This document shows, piece by piece, positions 1 through 6,610 of a stretch of 13,202 nt of DNA (within the stretch, counting starts at the first letter, position 1; each line of letters opens with the position of its first letter). The translations under genes and the position numbers were made by a program. Source of the stretch: Burkholderiaceae bacterium. Its GTDB lineage: Bacteria; Pseudomonadota; Gammaproteobacteria; Burkholderiales; Burkholderiaceae. The stretch spans positions 1-13,202 of the forward strand of contig JALREG010000233.1 in assembly GCA_023253905.1 (NCBI GenBank). Direction: 5' to 3'. The notes beneath the pieces were generated by a model that saw nothing but the letters and a program-made list of their open reading frames with translations, searched no databases and was not told where the DNA came from.

Positions 1-40
1 TTGCCGTGGACACCATGCGGTCTCCCTAGGCGCTTCGGCT

Positions 41-1384
<1,344 letters not shown>

Positions 1385-1403
1385 CTGGTGTAAGGTTCCG
1401 GGC

Positions 1404-1745
1404 GTGCGCGCACTCGCTTTCCTCTTGCTGTCTCTTCTCGTGCTGATCCAGTACCCACTCTGGCTTGGCAAAGGGGGATGGTTTCGTGTTTGGGAAATCG
1501 AGACCGAGCTGCAGGCCCAGCGGGTTGTCAACGATCAGCGGCGCATGCGCAATGCCGCGCTGGAGGCGCAGGTGCGCGACCTTCGAACCGGCAGCGATGC
1601 GGTTGAAGAAATCGCCCGGGCCGAGCTCGGCATGCTGAAGAAGGGCGAGATTTTCGTCCAGATCAGCGAACCCTCGCGCGGCGAGAGTGCTTCCCCGGCG
1701 TTTGAAGCCGAGGTGCGGACCGCATCGTTTTCCCGGCGCCCCTGA
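1404..1745 (+). CDS. ftsB: cell division protein FtsB
   Basis: Small bitopic inner-membrane protein of the divisome. It pairs with FtsL and FtsQ and helps activate septal peptidoglycan synthesis by FtsW-FtsI. The 113-residue product has a short cytoplasmic start, one membrane segment at about residues 3-20, a WLGKGGW motif just after it (20-26), a periplasmic coiled coil at about 32-62 rich in Glu, Gln and Arg, and the conserved EEIARAELGM stretch (about 68-77) followed by a segment like the family's C-terminal strand. The start is GTG, with a weak AAGG eight bases upstream. It sits 19 bases after eno, the standard place for ftsB, so the two are probably co-transcribed. The tail after residue 90 is low in recognisable conservation, which is normal for this family. 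Confidence 0.93.
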   Translation: MRALAFLLLSLLVLIQYPLWLGKGGWFRVWEIETELQAQRVVNDQRRMRNAALEAQVRDLRTGSDAVEEIARAELGMLKKGEIFVQISEPSRGESASPAFEAEVRTASFSRRP

Positions 1746-1782
1746 GATTCCGTAGTGCTGCCGTGTAGTGGTTACGGTCCTG

Positions 1783-1830
1783 AAGCGTGTCACTGCTGGG
1801 CGCGGTGCGCGGAGGCGCCGAGACACGCTT
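1783..1830. terminator. long-stem hairpin between convergent ftsB and hslO
   Basis: A perfect 9-bp inverted repeat (AAGCGTGTC at 1783-1791, GACACGCTT at 1822-1830) encloses a 30-base loop. That loop can itself fold through GGCGC and GCGCC. It is the only strong structure in the 103 bases between the two convergent stop codons, so it may end transcription from both sides. No T-run follows on either strand, so it is not a classic intrinsic terminator; a Rho-assisted or 3'-end-protecting role is as likely. Confidence 0.4.
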
Positions 1831-1848
1831 GATCCCACCGTCTGTACC

Positions 1849-2763
1849 TCAATGCCGGCTGGTTGGGTGCTCACCTGTAACGGCATCACGAAACAACGCT
1901 GCGCAGTCTACTGCATCAAACTGATACGCTTGATTGCAGAAGTCGCAGCGCACTTCAACCGGCTCGCGTTCGGACAGAATGTCTTCGACCTCGGCCACAC
2001 CCAGCATCTTCAGCATGCCCGCCACCTTTGCGCGCGAGCAACCACATCCAAAGTAAACCGGCCGGGGATCAAAGCCCCGTAGCGGCTCGTCCCAAAAGAG
2101 GCGATTCAAGAGCTCGGCCGGGGGAAGTTCGAGCAGTTCGGAACGCTCCAGCGTGTCGGCGAGCTTTTCCATTCGATTCCACGCGTCGGGGTCAGTGACA
2201 GGAACATCACGCCCGCCCTCGGTGGGGAGTTGCTGCAACAACAAGCCACTTGCGCGCTCCGGGCCCGCGGCGAGCCACAGCCGGGTGGGCAGCTGCTCCG
2301 AGCGCTGCATGTAGTGTTCAAGCACTTCGGCTACGCTGTTGCCCTCGAACGGTACGATGCCCTGCCAGGGCTGACGGTTCTCGTTACGGATCCGGGGGTC
2401 GAGCGTAACCGCGAAGCGGCCACGCCCCTCGCGGTTGACCAGCTCGCCCAGTCGGGCGTCGGGCGGGATCGATTCGCCCTCGCGTTCTTTCACTGTGGCC
2501 CGAAGTCGGCCGTCAGAGCGGCACTCGACCACCATGAGTGCGATCGGTCCGTCGCCATGGATCTGCATGATGAGCGAGCCATCGAACTTGAGCGTAGCCG
2601 ACAGCAGCACCGCGGCGGCGGACAATTCACCTAGCGTCTCGAGGGCAGCGCGTGGCAAATCGTGTCGGCTTGCAATCTGGCGCCAGCAGTCGTCAAGCGA
2701 GACGATCTCTCCCCGCACTGCGGTGCCGTCGAGCAGAAAGCGGCGAACGAAGTCTTGGTTCAA
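1849..2763 (-). CDS. hslO: redox-regulated chaperone Hsp33
   Basis: Cytoplasmic holdase chaperone switched on by oxidation. Under oxidative and unfolding stress its zinc-binding cysteines form disulfides, zinc is lost and the protein binds unfolding clients. The 304-residue product has the N-terminal domain signature (RFLLDG... VRGEIVSL, residues 8-23) and the C-terminal redox switch with CGC at 240-242 and CDFC at 273-276, the CxC...CxxC zinc set of the family. The start is taken as TTG at 2763-2761. The next in-frame codon upstream within reach is the stop of the carbonic anhydrase gene nine bases before, and this start gives the family N-terminus. The ribosome site is weak, so translation may be coupled to the upstream gene. 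A few extra residues follow the zinc domain. Confidence 0.96.
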   Translation of the reverse strand: MNQDFVRRFLLDGTAVRGEIVSLDDCWRQIASRHDLPRAALETLGELSAAAVLLSATLKFDGSLIMQIHGDGPIALMVVECRSDGRLRATVKEREGESIPPDARLGELVNREGRGRFAVTLDPRIRNENRQPWQGIVPFEGNSVAEVLEHYMQRSEQLPTRLWLAAGPERASGLLLQQLPTEGGRDVPVTDPDAWNRMEKLADTLERSELLELPPAELLNRLFWDEPLRGFDPRPVYFGCGCSRAKVAGMLKMLGVAEVEDILSEREPVEVRCDFCNQAYQFDAVDCAALFRDAVTGEHPTSRH

Positions 2764-2772
2764 GCGTGTACT

Positions 2773-3297
2773 TCAGCCGATCCGGGTGAGGCCCGCTCGG
2801 AACATGCGAGCGCGCTCCATGTACACCTGGGCTCCGTAGCGCAGCCGTTCAAGGTCTTCATCGGTAAGCGTGCGAACGATCTTGCCAGGCGAACCCAGGA
2901 CCATGCTGCGGTCCGGAATCTCCTTGCCCTCGGTAACCAGGGCGCCAGCGCCGATCAGGCAGTCGCGTCCGATCTTGGCGCCATTCAGCACCACAGCCTG
3001 AATGCCGATGAGTGAGCCGCTCCCGATGGTGCAGCCGTGCAGCATGACCTGGTGGCCGACGGTGACGTTGTCGGCAATGTCGAGCTGCAGCCCGGTGTCG
3101 GTATGAAGGACCGAGTTGTCCTGTACGTTGGAGCCGTGACCGATCCGAATCAGATCGTTATCGCCACGAATGGTGACATTGAACCAGACACTTGCCAGGG
3201 CTGCGATTTCGACCCGGCCGATCACATCGGCGGAGTCGGCCACCCAGGCATCGGGATGAATCTGCGGCGCGTGTTCGCCCAACCGGTAGATCGCCAT
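2773..3297 (-). CDS. gamma carbonic anhydrase-like hexapeptide-repeat protein
   Basis: Left-handed beta-helix protein of the YrdA/PaaY gamma carbonic anhydrase group, expected to form trimers with metal at the subunit interfaces. The 174-residue product is built of hexapeptide repeats from about residue 22 to 145, with the NVxxRGD motif at 40-46, QDN at 59-61 and three histidines (65, 82, 87) at the places of the family's zinc ligands. A helical tail (about 146-170) packs on the helix in relatives. Many family members show little or no carbonic anhydrase activity, so the real substrate is uncertain; CO2/bicarbonate or CoA-thioester chemistry are both known in relatives. The start is firm: AAGGAG (3310-3305 on the minus strand) lies seven bases before the ATG. 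hslO follows after nine bases, a pairing I know from other Betaproteobacteria. Confidence 0.9.
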   Translation of the reverse strand: MAIYRLGEHAPQIHPDAWVADSADVIGRVEIAALASVWFNVTIRGDNDLIRIGHGSNVQDNSVLHTDTGLQLDIADNVTVGHQVMLHGCTIGSGSLIGIQAVVLNGAKIGRDCLIGAGALVTEGKEIPDRSMVLGSPGKIVRTLTDEDLERLRYGAQVYMERARMFRAGLTRIG

Positions 3298-3321
3298 TAA
3301 AGGGCTCCTTGGAAAGCGCGC

Positions 3322-3327
3322 ATTCTA
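3322..3327 (-). promoter_or_regulatory. candidate -10 box for the carbonic anhydrase-hslO pair
   Basis: On the minus strand this is TAGAAT, 24 bases before the ATG. It would give a leader of about 17 bases carrying the strong AAGGAG ribosome site. No clear -35 is visible. It shares the 97-base divergent region with the hydrolase promoter. Confidence 0.35.
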
Positions 3328-3378
3328 AGCGATGCCGCCCGGCTGGCCGCGAACGAGGGCGGGCCGGATCAAGGTGCC

Positions 3379-3384
3379 TATAAT
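3379..3384 (+). promoter_or_regulatory. consensus -10 box of the hydrolase operon
   Basis: A perfect TATAAT ends ten bases before the hydrolase ATG at 3395. Transcription would be expected to start at about 3390-3392, leaving a leader of only a few bases. No TTGACA-like -35 is seen at the usual distance. The box lies inside the longer open frame that begins at ATG 3332, which argues against that earlier start. Confidence 0.45.
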
Positions 3385-3394
3385 CAAGGCCCAG

Positions 3395-4315
3395 ATGAAT
3401 ACCGAAGTGTCATCCCGCTCCCTCGAAGCCTACCGACCGGTGGTGAGTTCGCAGTCGCTTTTCTTCACACTGCGGGGGCTCCGTCATCATGTCCGCCACT
3501 GGCACACCGGCGGGCCCACGCGGCAACATCTGGTGTTGCTCCATGGCTGGATGGATTCATCGGTGTCGTTTCAGTTCATGGTGGATCAGATGGGGCCGGG
3601 CTGGGTTATCCATGCGCCCGACTGGCGCGGCTTCGGGCTGTCAGAGCGACCCGCGGCCGACTCCTACTGGTTTCCCGACTATCTCGCCGACCTTGACCAG
3701 CTGCTCGACGAACTCGTGCCAGACGGTCTGCCGGTTGACGTGGTTGCGCACAGCATGGGTGGCAATGTGGCGATGCTTTATGCGGGCGTGCGCCCTGCCC
3801 GTATCCGCCGACTCATCAATCTGGAAGGCGTGGGCATGCGTGCTGCGCGTCCGCGGGAAGCGCCCGCGCGCTATGCCACCTGGCTGGATCAGGTCAGGGC
3901 CGGTCGCAGGCTCCGCGCCTATGCCACGCGCGAGGCGCTCGCGCAGCGGCTGTGCGCCGACAACCCGCGACTCACAATCGACAAGGCCTTGTTCATTGCG
4001 GAAAACTGGTCGCAACCGCTTTCCGACGGTGGATTCGAGGTTCTCGGTGATCCGGCACACAAACTCCCCAACCCAGTGCTGTATCGTCTGAGTGAGGCTC
4101 TCGCGTGCTGGCGGCAGGTCGAAGCCTCTGTGCTCTGGGTGATGTCCGAATTCCCTTCGCGCGGAATGAGCTTTGCCCTGAAGCCGGCCTACGAGCGCAG
4201 ACTAGCAGCGATCCGATCGCTCGAGCGGGTGACCGTGACAGGTGCCGGCCACATGATGCATCACGATCAGCCGGCTGCCGTAGCGGCCCTTATCCGGACA
4301 TTCCTCCTCAAATGA
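3395..4315 (+). CDS. alpha/beta-fold hydrolase
   Basis: Probable cytosolic serine hydrolase of the alpha/beta-hydrolase fold, close in layout to epoxide hydrolase and esterase relatives; the substrate cannot be read from the sequence. In the 306-residue product I see the oxyanion-hole HGW (50-52), the APDWRGFGLSERP strand-loop (74-86), the nucleophile elbow AHSMGGN with Ser120, a lid region (about 150-225), and the catalytic His286 in GAGHMMHHDQP. The acid is less clear; Glu252 after strand 7 is a candidate. The nucleophile Ser rather than Asp argues against a dehalogenase or epoxide hydrolase. ATG 3395 is preferred to 3332 because the extra residues look like untranslated leader and a TATAAT lies between the two. 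The stop overlaps the rnm start (ATGA), so the two are translationally coupled. Confidence 0.85.
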   Translation: MNTEVSSRSLEAYRPVVSSQSLFFTLRGLRHHVRHWHTGGPTRQHLVLLHGWMDSSVSFQFMVDQMGPGWVIHAPDWRGFGLSERPAADSYWFPDYLADLDQLLDELVPDGLPVDVVAHSMGGNVAMLYAGVRPARIRRLINLEGVGMRAARPREAPARYATWLDQVRAGRRLRAYATREALAQRLCADNPRLTIDKALFIAENWSQPLSDGGFEVLGDPAHKLPNPVLYRLSEALACWRQVEASVLWVMSEFPSRGMSFALKPAYERRLAAIRSLERVTVTGAGHMMHHDQPAAVAALIRTFLLK

Positions 4316-5193
4316 GTTTTCGCCCTGACCCCTGGCGCTGCAACGCCGACCTCCACTGCCATTCCAACATGTCCGACGGCGTACTCGAGCCCGCGGCACT
4401 GGTCGAGCGCGCGGCCGACAATGGGGTGGAACTGTTTTCGCTAACCGACCACGACGAAATTTGTGGCCAGCAGGCGGCGGCCGATGCGGCCCGAGCGCGA
4501 GGCCTCGAGTATGTGGGGGGCGTCGAGGTGTCGGTGTCCTGGGGCGGCGAAACCGTGCACGTGGTGGGCCTTCGGATCGACTGGACCGATGCCGCGCTCT
4601 GTGCGGGGCTCGCCCGAACGCGCTCGGGGCGTGACACGCGCGCCCGCGAGATCGCCCGCCAACTGGAAATCGCAGGCGTACCCGATGCCTGGGAAGGCGC
4701 GCTCCGTCACGTGGGCAATCCTGCGCTCATCTCGCGCACCCATTTCGCGCGACATATCGTTGAGCGCGGCATCTGCGACGACGTGGGTGAGGTATTCCGA
4801 AAATATCTGGTTGAAGGTAAGCCCGGCTATGTCGAGCACCGTTGGGCGCGGTTGTCCGAGGCGGTGGAGTGGATTCGCGGGGCGGGCGGTGTGGCGGTGC
4901 TTGCGCACCCTGGTCGCTATCGCTTCAATGACACGGCGCTCTGGGCGCTGGTGTCGGAGTTCAAAGCCGCGGGCGGTGAAGCGATCGAGGTGGTCTGCGG
5001 TAGCCACACTCGGGACCAATTCCGGCGCTTTGCCAATGTGGCGCTGGAGGCGGGCCTGGCGGCCTCCCGCGGCGCCGACTTTCATGCGCCGGGGGAGCGC
5101 CACACCGAGTTGGGCCGTTTGCCGCTGCTTCCGGATTCTGTGATTCCGGTGTGGCGCGATTGGCCTGAGTTTCTGAACCGGCAGGTCGCCTGA
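4312..5193 (+). CDS. rnm: RNase AM, PHP-domain 5'-3' exoribonuclease
   Basis: PHP-family metal-dependent phosphoesterase matching E. coli RNase AM (YciV, formerly called TrpH), a 5'-3' exonuclease that trims the 5' ends of 5S, 16S and 23S rRNA and acts on short oligonucleotides. The 293-residue product is the expected size. Metal-binding motifs are in order: HCH with Asp22 (15-22), TDHDE (45-49), GVEVS (70-74), His144, AHP with His199, and ADFH (256-259). The start at ATG 4312 overlaps the hydrolase stop, and the upstream open frame back to 4105 lies inside the hydrolase gene and lacks family sequence. There is no Shine-Dalgarno, which fits coupling. yciO follows, as yciV-yciO also do in E. 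coli, so this pairing is widely kept and suggests related work on stable RNA. Confidence 0.92.
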   Translation: MSFRPDPWRCNADLHCHSNMSDGVLEPAALVERAADNGVELFSLTDHDEICGQQAAADAARARGLEYVGGVEVSVSWGGETVHVVGLRIDWTDAALCAGLARTRSGRDTRAREIARQLEIAGVPDAWEGALRHVGNPALISRTHFARHIVERGICDDVGEVFRKYLVEGKPGYVEHRWARLSEAVEWIRGAGGVAVLAHPGRYRFNDTALWALVSEFKAAGGEAIEVVCGSHTRDQFRRFANVALEAGLAASRGADFHAPGERHTELGRLPLLPDSVIPVWRDWPEFLNRQVA

Positions 5194-5208
5194 CCCAGGT
5201 CGGGTTGC

Positions 5209-5277
5209 GCGCGAGCGCCTGCGGTTAGGATCGCGGGCTGCGCGAGCGCTCGGCAACCGCGCGAGCGCTAAGCAAAC
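5209..5277 (+). repeat. GCGCGAGCGC repeats with a 19-bp tandem pair before yciO
   Basis: GCGCGAGCGC occurs three times, at 5209-5218, 5240-5249 and 5259-5268. The last two belong to an imperfect 19-base tandem repeat (5240-5258 and 5259-5277, 16 of 19 positions alike) that ends one base before the yciO start codon. The first tandem unit also holds the 10-base palindrome CGAGCGCTCG at 5243-5252. A weak promoter-like pair (TTGCGC at 5205, TAGGAT at 5226-5231, 15-base spacer) would put the tandem units in the yciO leader. Confidence 0.7.
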
Positions 5278-5278
5278 C

Positions 5279-5911
5279 ATGACCCGAATTCTTTCGATTC
5301 ATCCCGATAATCCGCAACCGCGGCTGCTGCGGCAGGCGGCCGATTGCCTGGGTGAGGGGGGGGTCGTGGCCACGCCCACCGATGCCTGCCATGCCCTCGT
5401 CTGGCAGATTGGCGATCGCGAGGCGCTCGAGCGTGTCCGACGAATCCGCGCGCTCGATGCCCGCCATCTCATGACGCTGCTCTGTCTTGATCTGGCCCAG
5501 CTATCGGTCTATGCCGCGATTGATACCCGGCAATTTCGCTTTCTGAAGGAATGGACGCCTGGCCCTTACACCTTCGTGCTGCCAGCTACCCGCGAAGTGC
5601 CGAAGCGACTGCTCCATCCTTCGCGTCGCACATTGGGGGTTCGTGTGCCGCAGGCGGCGCTGCTGAGAGCATTGCTCGAGACCGTGGGCGAGCCGCTTCT
5701 GGGCACCACGCTGCAACTCCCGGGCGAGGACACGCCGCTGACGGAGTCCGATGATATCGAGGCGCGTCTGTCCGGTCGGGTGGATCTGGTGCTGGACGGC
5801 GGTCGTTCGGGGCTTGAACCGACCACCGTGATCGACCTGACCGGTGATCAGCCTCTGGTGGTGCGGATCGGCTGCGGGCCGGTGGATGCCATGCTTGGTA
5901 AGGGACGCTGA
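5279..5911 (+). CDS. yciO: YciO, YrdC/Sua5-fold protein
   Basis: Member of the YciO branch of the YrdC/Sua5/TsaC fold. TsaC makes threonylcarbamoyl-AMP for the t6A37 modification of tRNA; the YciO branch has the same fold, but its cellular job is not settled. The 210-residue product begins like E. coli YciO (IHPDNPQ, residues 7-13) and has TPGPYTFVL (93-101), RRTLGVRVP (116-124) and PTTVIDL (181-187). It lacks the KxR and SxN pattern that marks true TsaC, with TTLQLPGE at 143-150 instead, so calling it a threonylcarbamoyl-AMP synthase would be unsafe. The substrate-loop motif reads PTDACHAL (33-40) where E. coli has PTDSGYAL. No ribosome site is visible before the ATG. The gene contains a run of eight G at 5356-5363, in codons 26-29. 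Confidence 0.88.
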   Translation: MTRILSIHPDNPQPRLLRQAADCLGEGGVVATPTDACHALVWQIGDREALERVRRIRALDARHLMTLLCLDLAQLSVYAAIDTRQFRFLKEWTPGPYTFVLPATREVPKRLLHPSRRTLGVRVPQAALLRALLETVGEPLLGTTLQLPGEDTPLTESDDIEARLSGRVDLVLDGGRSGLEPTTVIDLTGDQPLVVRIGCGPVDAMLGKGR

Positions 5912-5933
5912 CGGGACCGGCGCTCGCCACTGA

Positions 5934-5939
5934 TAAAAT
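5934..5939 (+). promoter_or_regulatory. candidate -10 box for the M50 gene, possible leaderless start
   Basis: TAAAAT (in TGATAAAATCG) ends only six bases before ATG 5946, so a transcript from it would begin at or next to the A of the start codon. No purine-rich ribosome site precedes that ATG, which agrees with leaderless translation. A weak CTGACG at 5908-5913 is the only -35-like sequence, with a long 20-base spacer. Confidence 0.4.
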
Positions 5940-5945
5940 CGACGT

Positions 5946-6608
5946 ATGAATCTCAGCCTGCCGCAACTCATTGCGGTGTATGCAATTCCTGTCATCCTGG
6001 CGATCACGCTGCACGAAGCCGCTCACGCCTGGCTTGCGGCGCGGTTGGGCGATCCCACCGCGCGTCTGCAGGGCAGGGTGTCCGCCAATCCGCTGCGTCA
6101 TGTTGATCCCATCGGCACCCTGCTGGTGCCTGCCCTGATTCTGCTGGTGGGCAAGGCGCTCGGTGCGGGGGGGCTCCTGTTCGGCTGGGCCAAGCCGGTC
6201 CCGGTTGATGCCTCGGCGTTTCGGTCGCCCCGCCGTGACCTGGGCCTGGTCGCGGCGGCAGGACCGGGCGCCAACCTGCTCATGGCATTGGGCTGGGCGA
6301 TCCTGCTCAAGCTGCTGGTGCTCTGGTCTGTGCAGGTTGAGTTCCTGTTGCTGATGGCGCAGGCGGGCATTCTCTGCAATCTGGGGCTCGCGGTACTCAA
6401 TCTGTTGCCCGTGCCCCCGCTTGACGGCGGCCGGATCGTGGCGAGCCTTCTTCCACTGCGGGCGGCCATCATCTGGTATCGGCTTGAGCGCTTTGGCCTT
6501 CTGATTGTGCTGGCGCTGCTGGCTACCGGCCTGCTGGGTACGATCGTCACGCCCACCATCGGGTTGGGCGTCGACCTGATTTCCTGGTTATTCAACTTTT
6601 CGGGCTGA
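5946..6608 (+). CDS. site-2-type M50 intramembrane metalloprotease
   Basis: Polytopic membrane zinc protease of the M50 (S2P/Rip) family in its short, PDZ-free form, which cuts substrates within or near the bilayer; the target here is unknown. The 220-residue product starts with a membrane helix carrying HEAAH (23-27), then NPLRHVDPIGT (48-58), FGWAKPVPV (79-87), GPGAN (106-110) and NLLPVPPLDGG (152-162) with Asp160 as third zinc ligand. About five or six hydrophobic segments are visible, at roughly 5-30, 55-80, 98-125, 130-155, 185-205 and the tail. All catalytic residues are present. The gene is 34 bases after yciO and two bases before trpS. No anti-sigma factor or other obvious substrate is encoded nearby, so regulated intramembrane proteolysis of a known pathway cannot be assigned. 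Confidence 0.92.
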   Translation: MNLSLPQLIAVYAIPVILAITLHEAAHAWLAARLGDPTARLQGRVSANPLRHVDPIGTLLVPALILLVGKALGAGGLLFGWAKPVPVDASAFRSPRRDLGLVAAAGPGANLLMALGWAILLKLLVLWSVQVEFLLLMAQAGILCNLGLAVLNLLPVPPLDGGRIVASLLPLRAAIIWYRLERFGLLIVLALLATGLLGTIVTPTIGLGVDLISWLFNFSG

Positions 6609-6610
6609 TC

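Noticed and set aside
3..29. Short open tail ending in TAG, possible 3' end of an upstream gene
   Set aside because: Only eight codons are visible and they match no C-terminus that I can name; kdsA or a small gene often lies upstream of eno in Betaproteobacteria, but this cannot be shown here.
1768..2082. Plus-strand open frame of 104 codons in the ftsB-hslO junction
   Set aside because: Most of it is antisense to the end of hslO and it runs through the hairpin; no ribosome site or family sequence is seen.
3332..3394. Upstream ATG giving the hydrolase 21 extra residues
   Set aside because: The extra segment is basic and unlike the family, has no ribosome site, and includes the TATAAT box.
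4105..4311. 69-residue N-terminal extension of RNase AM
   Set aside because: It lies wholly within the hydrolase coding sequence in another frame and has no PHP-family sequence.
4441..5280. 279-codon minus-strand open frame opposite rnm
   Set aside because: Same cause: a frame kept open by GC-rich third positions of a certain gene. No domain is recognisable in its translation.
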